Assembly (NCBI GenBank): GCA_903847975.1
Contig: CAINFC010000166.1
Span: 16,188 to 80,187 of the forward strand
Source of the DNA: an uncultured Acidobacteriota bacterium
Lineage (GTDB): Bacteria > Acidobacteriota > UBA6911 > CAINFC01
Direction: 5' to 3'
Length of the DNA: 64,000 bases
In this document: piece by piece, positions 44,768-53,067 of the stretch
Position numbering within the stretch: the first letter of the stretch is position 1
Layout of the letters: every line of letters starts with the position of its first letter
Notes under the pieces: generated by a model
What the model saw: only the letters and a program-made list of their open reading frames with translations
The model's database searches: none
Told to the model about the DNA's origin: nothing
Translations under genes and position numbers: made by a program

Positions 44768-44797
44768 ATAGTAAATTGGGTTGCCACCACAAGTCAA
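44768..44797 (-). promoter_or_regulatory. sigma70-like promoter for kduD-kduI
   Basis: Minus strand: TTGACT, 18-bp spacer, TACTAT, 34 bp before the kduD start. Confidence 0.5.
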
Positions 44798-45423
44798 GCT
44801 CCAGGCGGCAGACCGGCAACCGTGCCGCATCGGGGTAGCCTTGGATCGGGAAATGGAAGCTTTTGACCCGGCCGGCCATTTCCGGATCGTCTGAAAGAAG
44901 GCCCGTCTTACTATCCGGATGGCTTCGCAAAAAATCCCCGTTTCCTGACGACAGGCTCTTCCGCTTTTCTTACCGTTCTTCCTTTCTTCCCGTATGCCTT
45001 TTCTTTACACAGGAAGACGGGAAGATCAGGAAGGAAGAAGGAAGCCATCTCATCCTGAGGAAGGTGTAAAAAGTAGTATTGTTTTGTTATGCCGTTCCTT
45101 ACGGGACTTGCGTGTATGCCGCACGGGGCGAAATAACGGATATCGTGGCGTTGTGCTCCGCCTTGGCCTTGGGAAGCCCCGCGTAAACCGGCAAAGGACT
45201 GTTATTTCGAGGTGAAAGTCCCATATGGGACGGCGGATTTTGGCCCGGCACGAAAGTGCCGGGTTGGGGCAGGATCAACCCAAGTCCCATCGGGACAGCA
45301 GAGCCGGGCAAAAAAACGATCATTTACGAATCTATCCATCACCCCGAAAGGGTTGATACCACCAGACAGCCCTGACCGGAGCAGCGTCAGGCAAAGGAGG
45401 GGGAAAGCGGGAGTCCCTGCAGA
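44798..45423. other. Intergenic region made largely of dispersed repeats
   Basis: 44918-45000 matches the repeat at 29920-30000 (GGATGGCTTCGCAAAAA and a CTTTTCTTxCCGxTCTTCC tail). 45128-45267 is copy B of the 140-bp structured repeat. Some palindromic sequence follows to about 45350. No gene is supported in these 626 bp. Confidence 0.55.
45128..45267 (+). repeat. 140-bp structured dispersed repeat, copy B
   Basis: Counterpart of 35614-35752. Hairpins: GTCCC-ATAT-GGGAC (45218-45231) and CCCGGCAC-GAAA-GTGCCGGG (45244-45263), the latter with a GNRA tetraloop. Stems match copy A, while loops and flanks have diverged. Confidence 0.75.
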
Positions 45424-47022
45424 TTACCAGTTCACATCGTTGTGGGTCGGCTCGGGGGAAACGCCTTCCAGGGCGCAGTGCAGCTGCAGCAATCCCCAGA
45501 GCAGGTCGTCCGCGCCGGTAATGGCTTCGTAGTGCTCCGCCGATCCGTCGGCCCGGAACAGGCCGTTGCGCTGGAAAAGCCCGATGGCCATGTCCGCCGT
45601 CTGGCGGGCAAATTCCAGGTAGGCGCCCGAGCGTTCCGGCACTTCCTTCCGCAGGCTGACCAGAAGGGAAATCACCTGGCCGCAGGCCTTCGGCCATAGG
45701 TCATCCTTTTTATCGGGTAGACCATCCCGCACCAGAGCGTCCGCGATCCGCCGGGCACGGGCCAGGAAGCGGGCATCGCCGGTCTGCCGGAAGCGGGTGT
45801 AGTCGAGGAGCGCTTTTCCGGACAGGCCGGATCCCCCGTAACTCATTTCCCAAAGCGGGGAAAGAGATGTGCTGATGGTCCGGACTCCGCCGCTGACCAC
45901 CAGGACGCGGCTTCCTTTGGCCAGGCCGGCGTATTTCCGGGCCAGCTCCTTTTCCTCTTCCGTTTTCGGGGAGGGAAAAGCGACGGCCCGGGGCCGCGAC
46001 GGAATATCCGATTCTTCCGGCGCCCTGGCCGCCAGGTCGCGTTCGTCCAGCGTGCGGACCAGCTGCCGCCAGGCTTCGGTTTTTTCCGGCACCAGGGCGG
46101 AGGAATCCCAGAGCAGCAGCCGCAGGGTCGGATCGGCGGGATCGGACGGCGGGGGGCACGGAGAAGGCACCAGCAGGCTGTAGGGCCTGGGCCGCAGCCC
46201 GGTGCGGCTTTCGACCAGGACTTCGATCCGCTCGATGAACCTGGGGTCGCGGCTTTCGAGAAAGGCGTTGGCGAACGTCCAGATGTAAAATCCGCTGTGG
46301 CGGGGGAAAGCGGAGCCGGAGGCTGCCCCCAGGGACGGATGATGGACCTTCAGGCCGGCATGCCGGTTGTAGTCTCCGCGGCGGCGGTCGGCGACCTGGG
46401 ACATCCAGATTCCTTCGGCGATCCGCAGCGCGCGATAGGGATTGATCTGGTAAAGATTTTCCCAGAAGGGAAAACGTCGGAAGACTTCGTGCACGTCGGC
46501 GTGAATCTTTTCCTGCAGAAAATCCCAGCTGGCGTGCTCGCCGCAGGCCATCAGGCCGGTTTCCGCGCTCTGGCAGTTTTCCAGCCAGAAGCGCAGCACC
46601 TCGTCGGCACGCCGGGCATACCTTGGTTCGCCCGTCAGCCGGGTCAGCTCGAACATGGTGCGGAGCAGCAGAATGTCATGCTCCAGGTTATTGCCGAAGG
46701 GGACGCGGTCGCCGGGCCGGATACCGACCGGAGGATCGGGGAGCCCGCAGCCGATCGACTGGACCTGCCGGTTTGGCGACCGGTAGAATTCCGGAGGCAC
46801 TTCCGTTACCGGCAGGGACAAAGTCCTGAGGTTCAGCATGCCGGCAAAAAGAGGCGAAGGGCGTGGACCGTAGCGATCGGTCCCGCGCTCCATCATGGTC
46901 TCCACGAATCGTATCACCGCCGGCAGGTAGGAACGGCCGTCCGGAGCGGACGGTGCGCCGCTCCCCAGGGCGGCCCCCGCGCCGAGCGCCAGAATCAGCA
47001 TCGTGTTTTTCATTTTTCCCAT
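45424..47022 (-). CDS. Secreted alpha-toroid protein, possible polysaccharide lyase
   Basis: A 532-residue exported protein with signal peptide (about 1-20). The rest is mostly helical with regularly spaced helices (DILLLRTMFELTRLTGEPRY, YLEFARQTADMAIGLFQ), suggesting an (alpha/alpha) toroid as in several polysaccharide lyases and unsaturated glucuronyl hydrolases. Conserved-looking His, Trp, Glu and Arg clusters (NNLEHD, CGEHASWDFLQEKIH) could form an active site. I do not recognise the exact family. The nearby kduD-kduI operon, which consumes lyase products, makes a uronate-polymer lyase role attractive but unproven. Ribosome site GGGAG. It is 198 bp downstream of the isomerase gene on the same strand. 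Confidence 0.6.
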   Translation of the reverse strand: MGKMKNTMLILALGAGAALGSGAPSAPDGRSYLPAVIRFVETMMERGTDRYGPRPSPLFAGMLNLRTLSLPVTEVPPEFYRSPNRQVQSIGCGLPDPPVGIRPGDRVPFGNNLEHDILLLRTMFELTRLTGEPRYARRADEVLRFWLENCQSAETGLMACGEHASWDFLQEKIHADVHEVFRRFPFWENLYQINPYRALRIAEGIWMSQVADRRRGDYNRHAGLKVHHPSLGAASGSAFPRHSGFYIWTFANAFLESRDPRFIERIEVLVESRTGLRPRPYSLLVPSPCPPPSDPADPTLRLLLWDSSALVPEKTEAWRQLVRTLDERDLAARAPEESDIPSRPRAVAFPSPKTEEEKELARKYAGLAKGSRVLVVSGGVRTISTSLSPLWEMSYGGSGLSGKALLDYTRFRQTGDARFLARARRIADALVRDGLPDKKDDLWPKACGQVISLLVSLRKEVPERSGAYLEFARQTADMAIGLFQRNGLFRADGSAEHYEAITGADDLLWGLLQLHCALEGVSPEPTHNDVNW

Positions 47023-47220
47023 AACCTTTTCTCCCTGTGTCGCAAGCTGCCTGCGGACGGAATCGGTCGATAATGTCGCGGAACCGGCATGACGTGATCC
47101 ATCGTCGCGCAGCCCATGCAGAAGACCGTCGCCGGAGAAGGCAGAGCAAGGTCCGATCGGATCCCCGCCGGACGCACCCCAAACGGACCGTTTGGGCCGC
47201 GAGGATTCATTGCCTGACGC

Positions 47221-48138
47221 TTACGGCACCTTCAGGGTCTTCAGCCAGGCGACACTCTGCTCCGTGAGCTCCCAGTTCTGTTCGACATAATAGCTCTTCA
47301 CCCCGCATTTTTTCGCCGCCTGGAACGTCTTTACCCAGTCGATCGTGCCCCGTCCGACCGCCACCTGGGGTCTCCGGCCGCCCCGTTTTCCGGCCGTTCC
47401 GCTGCCGGCCGCCGGTTCCGGAACCGGCGCGTTCATGTCGACATCCTGCAGGTGCAGCGAGTTGATGCGGCCGGGGTATTTCTGAAGGTACTCGGCGCCG
47501 ACCAGCCCGGCTGTGATGGTCGACATCTGGAATTGAAACTGGACCAGCTTCGGATCCAGCAGGTCGAACAGCCGGTCATAGGTGCGCTGCCCTTCGACCA
47601 TGGAAAGCTCGAAGCCCTCGTTGTGCAGGCCCTGCTGCATGCCAGCCCTGGCGGCCGCCGCGGCGATCCGGTTGTATTCCTCCGCCGCCCGCTGAACCTG
47701 CTCCAGGGTGGGACTGCTGCCCCCGTTCCCATCCCCCAGCGTGGCGGTAACCATCTGGGTAATACCCACTTCGTGGGCCCACTCGATGCTCTTGCCCTGG
47801 CTCTTGCGCAGCTCGGCCATGGAAAAGTGGCTGCTTTCGGCTTTCAGGCCCTGATCGGCCAGGATTTTACGGACTTCCCGGCCGTTGGCCAAGGAGGCGA
47901 ATTCGGCGCCGTAGCCGATCGGCGAGCAGAGCTCCAGCCGGGTCACCCCGATGGCCGCCATCTTCTTCACCAGTCCGGGAAAGTCCTGCAGCATGGCGCG
48001 CATCGGGTAGACCTGGCTGCCGATCGGCAGCCCGAGCGGATTGGCCCGCAGGGCGGCCGATTCGGCCAGCCACAGTCCGGCCAGCCCGGAGCCGAGGGCG
48101 GTTTTGGAATAGAATTCCCTTCTCGACAGGGTGCTCAT
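47221..48138 (-). CDS. Tat-exported sugar-phosphate isomerase/epimerase-like TIM barrel protein
   Basis: A 305-residue protein of the xylose-isomerase-like TIM-barrel (AP endonuclease family 2) superfamily. A twin-arginine-like signal SRREFYSKTALGSG is at 5-18. Barrel strands with metal-ligand candidates: TRLELCSPIG, LHNEGFELS, SLHLQDVD and YYVEQNWEL; the Glu, His, Asp, Glu order fits the usual metal site. The substrate is probably a monosaccharide or keto sugar, in the periplasm. Ribosome site AGGAG. It starts 18 bp after the deleted Gfo/Idh gene, a pairing often seen for these two families, so they were once one operon. A short Gly/Arg-rich loop (GKRGGRRPQVA) lies late in the barrel. Confidence 0.82.
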   Translation of the reverse strand: MSTLSRREFYSKTALGSGLAGLWLAESAALRANPLGLPIGSQVYPMRAMLQDFPGLVKKMAAIGVTRLELCSPIGYGAEFASLANGREVRKILADQGLKAESSHFSMAELRKSQGKSIEWAHEVGITQMVTATLGDGNGGSSPTLEQVQRAAEEYNRIAAAAARAGMQQGLHNEGFELSMVEGQRTYDRLFDLLDPKLVQFQFQMSTITAGLVGAEYLQKYPGRINSLHLQDVDMNAPVPEPAAGSGTAGKRGGRRPQVAVGRGTIDWVKTFQAAKKCGVKSYYVEQNWELTEQSVAWLKTLKVP

Positions 48139-48156
48139 TTTATTTTCTCCTTGAAA

Positions 48157-48369
48157 TTAAAGGTTCCCGCCCGGGAGAACATCCCTGGAGAGCAAAGGGT
48201 TGCCCTCCGGAAGATGCGTGATTTTAGCGTTGTCCGCGTCCCGGAGCAGTCGCCGGCCGCCCAGCCGCAGAGAAACCGCCGCCTGGTTGAAGGCGTCGCA
48301 GATGGGTCGGGCCAGCGTAAAATCACCGTAGCTGGCCGGAAATTTGCGGCGATTCATTTTCGTTTTCAT
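48157..48369 (-). pseudogene. Gfo/Idh/MocA oxidoreductase with internal deletion (Tat signal joined to C-terminus)
   Basis: A 70-codon frame: MNRRKFPASYGDFTLA is a twin-arginine signal start, followed directly by DAFNQAAVSLRLGGRRLL and ITHLPEGNPLLSRD, which match the extreme C-terminus of Gfo/Idh/MocA proteins (relaxed LG-R and NxLLxR pattern). About 350 codons covering the NAD and substrate domains are missing, and the join is in frame. The promoter (48402-48430) and an AGGAG site are intact, so it should still be transcribed and translated, which also keeps the downstream isomerase expressed. Function is most likely lost. Confidence 0.65.
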
Positions 48370-48401
48370 GGCTGGCTCCTTTCATCTGAGCAACAGGGGG
48401 G

Positions 48402-48430
48402 ACTATATCCCCGGCTCATCGGCAGGTCAA
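48402..48430 (-). promoter_or_regulatory. Strong sigma70-like promoter for the deleted oxidoreductase and isomerase
   Basis: Minus strand: TTGACC, 17-bp spacer, TATAGT, 33 bp before the ATG at 48369. Confidence 0.65.
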
Positions 48431-48837
48431 GCAGGAGCGCCGGAAACGGACGGGGGAGCCGGGTGAATGGAGCGACAGGCATCGGGAAAAGCCCCACAAC
48501 CTTTCCTGCCTTCCCCCGCGTGGAAAGGAGGATTTTGGGTGGAGCATATCAGACAACGGAAAGAATCTGTCCGCCCATAAAAAATCCGAAAACATCGCCG
48601 AGGTGCAGGTATGATTATTCCCGGCCCGATTTTATGGGTAAGGAGGAAAGCAGCATGCGCTATTTACCCGGATCCGCCTCCCTGCGGACACTTTTCCCGG
48701 GATGTGCCGACAGCCGGGGTATCCGCTCGGCAGGCCAGGGACCGACTTCCGACGGATCGGAACGAAACGCCAAGGTCGTTCCACAGGAAAATCCTTTGAG
48801 GCATTGGCCCATTCATCGGAACCGGCACAGGAGGGAG
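48431..48837. other. Intergenic region with an unused-looking start site
   Basis: No gene is supported. An ATG at 48655 has a very strong ribosome site (AAGGAGGAAAG) and its frame runs into the GH43-like gene, but the 61 codons between are Arg/Pro-rich and not signal-like. It may be a remnant of another gene start or an alternative start. Confidence 0.4.
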
Positions 48838-49875
48838 ATGTTCCTGGTTACGGTCCTGACGCTCGCTTCCCTGGCGGCGGCGGAAGAGCCTGCCTCCTAC
48901 CCGGACGGACGGCCAACGGCCAGGTACCGGATGAATGCAGAGGATCAGGGGGTGGTCCTCCGTCATGGCGAAGGGCCGGCGGCCTGCGACCAGCTGGGTG
49001 CCCGCGAGGCAATTGTCTTTACGGCCGGCGATACCTATTATTTACACTACGATGGCTCCGGCCCCGAAGGCTGGCTGGCCTGCCTGGCGGTCAGCAAGGA
49101 CCTGATCCATTGGACCAGGCGCGGCAGAATCCTGAGCCTTGGCGGACCCGGTGAGGACGACTCGGCCACGGCGGCTTCCCCCTGGGTATACATGGAAAAG
49201 GACGTATGGCACATGTTCTATATCGCCTCGCCGAATGCGACTCCCCCGCCGGACCGGATTCCCTCCTTTCCCTACCTGACCCGCAAGGCCCGGAGCTCCT
49301 CGCCGGAAGGGCCCTGGGTTAAGCAGAAGGATGTGATCCCTTTTCAAACGGTCCCCGGGACCTACTACGCCTTGACGGCCAGCGCCGGACCGGTTCTCAG
49401 GCAGGGCGGTGAGTACTGGATGTTCTTCAGCGCCTCGGCCGGCCGGCCGGTTAAGCGGACGCTGGCGCTGGCCAGGACCAAGGACCTGGACGGCCCCTGG
49501 CGGGTGGATTCCGCTCCGATCCTCCCGCCGGAGGAGCAGGTGGAGAATGCTTCGCTGTACTTCGAAGATTCCATTCATACCTGGTTCCTCTTCACCAACC
49601 ACATCGGACTGGACCGGCGGGGAGAATATACCGATGCGGTCTGGGTTTACTGGTCCAGAGAGCCTGGCCGATGGGATGCCCGGAACAAGGCCGTGGTCCT
49701 GGATAAAAAGAATTGTGGCTGGAGCCGGGACTGCATCGGCATGCCGTCGGTGGTGCGCGTCGGCAACCGCCTGGCGGTGCTGTATGACGGCCCGGGGGGG
49801 AATAGCGTCAGTCATATGCATCGCGACATTGGCTTGGCATGGCTCAAACTGCCTTTGCGCATTCCGACCGATTGA
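48838..49875 (+). CDS. Secreted GH43-like five-bladed propeller glycosidase
   Basis: A 345-residue exported protein whose mature part resembles GH43/GH32/GH117-like five-bladed propellers: a blade with YLHYDGSGPEGWLACLAVSKD, then WTRRGRIL, WHMFYIAS, YWMFFSASAG, TWFLFTNH and WSRDCIGMPSV. Acidic residues at blade tips (GEDDSATAASP and near DGP) are candidate catalytic groups but cannot be assigned with certainty. Likely acts on an arabinan, xylan or galactan side chain. The start at 48838 has GGAGGGAG just upstream and gives a signal peptide MFLVTVLTLASLAAAEE; a farther ATG at 48655 is in frame. It precedes the GH36 gene by 43 bp, so they probably form one operon. Confidence 0.72.
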   Translation: MFLVTVLTLASLAAAEEPASYPDGRPTARYRMNAEDQGVVLRHGEGPAACDQLGAREAIVFTAGDTYYLHYDGSGPEGWLACLAVSKDLIHWTRRGRILSLGGPGEDDSATAASPWVYMEKDVWHMFYIASPNATPPPDRIPSFPYLTRKARSSSPEGPWVKQKDVIPFQTVPGTYYALTASAGPVLRQGGEYWMFFSASAGRPVKRTLALARTKDLDGPWRVDSAPILPPEEQVENASLYFEDSIHTWFLFTNHIGLDRRGEYTDAVWVYWSREPGRWDARNKAVVLDKKNCGWSRDCIGMPSVVRVGNRLAVLYDGPGGNSVSHMHRDIGLAWLKLPLRIPTD

Positions 49876-49918
49876 GGCGGGTTGCTTTGCGGATGGGCTT
49901 TCCGTCTGGGTGACACGG

Positions 49919-51961
49919 ATGATGAAACATATCACGACCTTTTTTTGCGCTTTTCTGTGGGTGCTGTCGGTTGCGGCCGATGCGGGAATACAACAGGAAT
50001 CCGCCATCCCGGATGGTGCCGAGAGTGCCGTTTCCCGATGGGTGGACGACCATTTCGCCCGGAATGCCGACCCTCCGTTTTCCTTTGAATTCGCCGGGAA
50101 AAATTCGCGCACCTTCCTGCCGGGCTGGGAGTACAGCCATGGGATACAGAAGTCGGCTGATCCGAAGATCGAAGAGCGGGTTTATACCTATCGCGACCAG
50201 CAAAGCGGTTTGACGGTGCAATGTTCTGTTTCCCTTTTCCGGGATTTTCCCGCCGTCGAGTGGGTTCTGCGATTTACCAATACCTCCGGCGCTCCTTCGC
50301 CGATGATCGGTCGGGCCAAAGCGATCGATGTTTCCTTTGCTTCCCGCGAGGCGGGGGACTTCATCCTGCACCATGCTTACGGCAGCAATGCGCAGCGGAC
50401 CGATTTTCAGCCGCGAAGGGATGCCCTCCAGGTCGGGAAACCCATCTACCTGACCCCGTCGGGAGGACGTTCCTCCGATACCACTGCCTTACCCTTTTTC
50501 AACATGGAGACTCCGGGCGGTCGCGGCATCATGGTCGCGGTGGGCTGGTCCGGGAAGTGGTATGCGGAGATTCAGAAAACCGGCGAACAGTCGCTGGCTC
50601 TTTCCGCCGGTATGGAACGAATGCAGACGCTGCTGCTGCCGGGGGAAGAAATCCGTACCCCGCGAATCTGCCTGCTCTTCTGGCAGGGGGAAGACCGGAT
50701 GACCGGGCACAACCGGTTCCGGCAGTTCGTGCTGGCGCATCATACCCGCAAACAAAACGGAAGCCCGGTGGAATTGCCTTTTTCCGCTTTTCTGGCGCGC
50801 GAAGGCCCTCCTCCCTGCAATGAACACACCTGTTCCACCGAATCCATGGCGATGGCGATGATCGAGCGTCATAAGCAGTTCAATCTGGTGCCCGAGGTGT
50901 TTTGGCTGGATGCCGGCTGGTATCCCTGCGGCGGAAAATGGCCGCAAGTCGGCAACTGGACCCCCAATCGCGAGAATTTTCCGAACGGCTTGAGGCCGGT
51001 GACCGATGCGGCCCGTCGGGTGGGGGCGAAATTTCTTTTATGGTTTGAGCCGGAACGGGTGACGGCAGGTACCCTGTTTGCCGAAAAAAATCCGGACTGG
51101 CTGCTGAAAGTGCCGGGCAGCGGCAATGCGCTCTTTGACCTGGGAAACCGGGAGGCCCGAATCTGGCTCACCGAAACCATTTCCGATTTTCTCGCCCGGG
51201 AAGGCATCGATTATTATCGCCAGGATTTCAACTTCGATCCCATGCCCTATTGGATCGCCAACGACCGGCCCGACCGTATCGGAATTTCTGAAATCCGGCA
51301 TATCGAGGGATTATATGCTTTCTGGGACGGTCTGCTGGAGCGCTTCCCGGGCCTGGTGATCGACAATTGCGCGAGCGGCGGACGGCGGATCGACCTGGAA
51401 ACGATCTCGAGAAGCTCCCCCTTCTGGCGGACGGATTACCAGTACGGTGAGCCGAACGGTTCGCAGGGTCACACCTACGGGCTGAATTTCTATCTCCCGC
51501 TGCATGGCACCGGCAATTTCACGCTGTCCTCCTACCATTTTCGTTCCCAAATGAGCGCCTCGATGGTCGTAAACTGGGATTTGAACGGCAAGGAACATAC
51601 GCAATCCGAGCTGGCGCACTTCATAGGCGAGTTCAAGCGTCTGCGCCCCTATTGCTATGGCGATTACTACCCGCTGACCGGAACCGAGAATATGACCCGG
51701 GATCATGTCTGGCTGGCCTATCAGTTGAACCGGCCGAAGGAAAAGGATGGGGTGGTGTTTGCCTTCCGACGGCAGGATTGCCAAATCGAAACGATCACCA
51801 TCCGGCTGCGCGGCCTGGACGATACCGCCCGCTATGAGCTCCTTTACCAGGACTACGCCATCCGGAAAACCGCAACCGGTTCCGAACTGATGAAGGGATT
51901 GGAAATAACCATTCCTTCCACTCCCGGCTCCCTGTTGCTCCGTTACCAGGTATCTCCGTGA
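49919..51961 (+). CDS. Secreted GH36-family alpha-galactosidase
   Basis: A 680-residue enzyme of glycoside hydrolase clan D releasing alpha-linked galactose. Signal peptide about 1-22. N-terminal beta-supersandwich (about 30-320), then the TIM barrel: PEVFWLDAGWYP, LLWFEPERVTAGT, nucleophile Asp in DYYRQDFNFDP, and the acid/base Asp in DNCASGGRRIDLE then WRTDYQYGE. A C-terminal beta domain (YELLYQDY) closes the protein. All hallmark residues are there, so activity is expected. Two adjacent ATGs (49919, 49922) are possible starts. The ribosome site is weak; the gene follows the GH43-like gene by 43 bp. Confidence 0.9.
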   Translation: MMKHITTFFCAFLWVLSVAADAGIQQESAIPDGAESAVSRWVDDHFARNADPPFSFEFAGKNSRTFLPGWEYSHGIQKSADPKIEERVYTYRDQQSGLTVQCSVSLFRDFPAVEWVLRFTNTSGAPSPMIGRAKAIDVSFASREAGDFILHHAYGSNAQRTDFQPRRDALQVGKPIYLTPSGGRSSDTTALPFFNMETPGGRGIMVAVGWSGKWYAEIQKTGEQSLALSAGMERMQTLLLPGEEIRTPRICLLFWQGEDRMTGHNRFRQFVLAHHTRKQNGSPVELPFSAFLAREGPPPCNEHTCSTESMAMAMIERHKQFNLVPEVFWLDAGWYPCGGKWPQVGNWTPNRENFPNGLRPVTDAARRVGAKFLLWFEPERVTAGTLFAEKNPDWLLKVPGSGNALFDLGNREARIWLTETISDFLAREGIDYYRQDFNFDPMPYWIANDRPDRIGISEIRHIEGLYAFWDGLLERFPGLVIDNCASGGRRIDLETISRSSPFWRTDYQYGEPNGSQGHTYGLNFYLPLHGTGNFTLSSYHFRSQMSASMVVNWDLNGKEHTQSELAHFIGEFKRLRPYCYGDYYPLTGTENMTRDHVWLAYQLNRPKEKDGVVFAFRRQDCQIETITIRLRGLDDTARYELLYQDYAIRKTATGSELMKGLEITIPSTPGSLLLRYQVSP

Positions 51962-51994
51962 GACCGGCCGGAACATTGCGCTTCGGATCGCACA

Positions 51995-52447
51995 GTGGGG
52001 TTTGCTGCGGCGGCAGAGCAACAGGTGCCGATGCAGGAGAACTTCGAACACTCCTTGCGGTACCGATCCCTGCGGAAAAAGATCGAAGCGAGCCGGGTCG
52101 TAGCCGACATGGAGGATCCGGCCGGCCGGACCATAAAGGGCACGGGCACGGTCGGATTCACCCAGGAACGTGCGATGGACGGAACAACTTCGCTCCGTTA
52201 CACGACGCCGACGCCGGACTGGGACTTCATTCGTGGCGACGCGGCCAGGAACGGACGCTACGGCGGCAGTTCGTGCAAAGGCTCCTCCGCGGTTCTCACC
52301 ATTGCATTTTTTATCGGGCCTATTAGCTTCCTCCCGGCGTTGCCATCAGCCTGCGCACGGCATCTTCCGATCTTATTGCGGAACCGGCTTGACAGGGAAC
52401 GGGATTGCTTTTTAGAATGCGGCATCAGGTTGGTACACGCAGGATAA
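51995..52447 (+). pseudogene. 5' remnant of an uncharacterised secreted carbohydrate-associated gene
   Basis: From a GTG at 51995 the frame starts FAAAAEQQVPMQENF, like the end of a signal peptide, followed by LRKKIEASRVVADMEDP and GTVGFTQERAMDGTTSLRYT. This recalls the N-terminus of uncharacterised beta-sandwich proteins found near glycosidases. After about 52290 the similarity stops and the frame is random up to 52447, overlapping the pnuC promoter. The rest of the gene, probably more than 1 kb, is missing. Confidence 0.45.
52389..52418 (+). promoter_or_regulatory. sigma70-like promoter for pnuC-nadR
   Basis: Consensus TTGACA, 18-bp spacer, TAGAAT. It gives a leader of about 60 nt before the pnuC start at 52486; no known NAD riboswitch was recognised in it. 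Confidence 0.6.
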
Positions 52448-52485
52448 GGCAAAATATCGTGGGGGATGGATTCGGGGCAGCAGCT

Positions 52486-53067
52486 ATGGTCTGGATGGAA
52501 TCGGCGGCAGCCGTTTTCGGGTTCCTCTGCGTCTGGCTTACGGTCCGCCAGAGCCTCTGGTGCTGGCCCTGCGGGCTGGTCCAGGTGACCATTTACCTCT
52601 TCGTTTTTTACCGGGCCCGGCTTTATTCCGACGTGATTCTCCACGCCGTCTATGTCGTTCTCCAGGTCTACGGCTGGATTCACTGGCGGTCGGGACGGGG
52701 AAAGAGTCGCGAGCTGCCGGTGAGCTCCCAGGCACATTGGCTGTCGGCCGCCTGGGCCGCCGCCGCCCTGCTGGGTACCCTGCTGTGGGGATACCTCATG
52801 GCCACCCGCACGGACGCCGCCCTGCCTTATTGGGATGCATTCATCATCGCCGCCAGCCTGATTGCCCAGTGGCTGATGGCCCGGAAAGTCCTGGAGTCCT
52901 GGTTTTTCTGGATGGCGGTAGACGTCGTGGCAATCGGCGTTTACAGCGTGAAAGAGCTTTACCTGACCACCGTTCTGTACGCCCTCTTCCTGGCGCTGTG
53001 CGTGTCCGGATTCCGGGCCTGGCGCCGATCGCGGATCGCTTCCCCGGCGCCGGCGGAAAGCCTATGA
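52486..53067 (+). CDS. pnuC: Nicotinamide riboside transporter PnuC
   Basis: A 193-residue inner-membrane protein with about six or seven hydrophobic helices. The family pattern is seen in VWLTVRQSLWCWPCGLVQV, DVILHAVYVVLQVYGWIHW and the C-terminal WFFWMAVDVVAIGVYSVKE, which hold the tryptophans and asparagine-like polar positions used for nicotinamide riboside. It facilitates diffusion of nicotinamide riboside, trapped by phosphorylation by the coupled NadR. The ATG at 52486 follows a GGGGCAG site; an open frame from 52405 overlaps the promoter. It overlaps nadR by ATGA. Confidence 0.9.
   Translation: MVWMESAAAVFGFLCVWLTVRQSLWCWPCGLVQVTIYLFVFYRARLYSDVILHAVYVVLQVYGWIHWRSGRGKSRELPVSSQAHWLSAAWAAAALLGTLLWGYLMATRTDAALPYWDAFIIAASLIAQWLMARKVLESWFFWMAVDVVAIGVYSVKELYLTTVLYALFLALCVSGFRAWRRSRIASPAPAESL

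Noticed and set aside
45200..45240. Group II intron domain V
   Set aside because: The GGTGAAAGTCCC string is similar, but the catalytic AGC triad, bulge and the rest of the intron or a reverse transcriptase are absent.
47452..48837. In-frame upstream extension of the GH43-like gene
   Set aside because: It lies antisense to the sugar isomerase and has no signal peptide or domain.
52419..52485. NAD riboswitch before pnuC
   Set aside because: A leader is present but I could not match a known NAD-I or NAD-II consensus.
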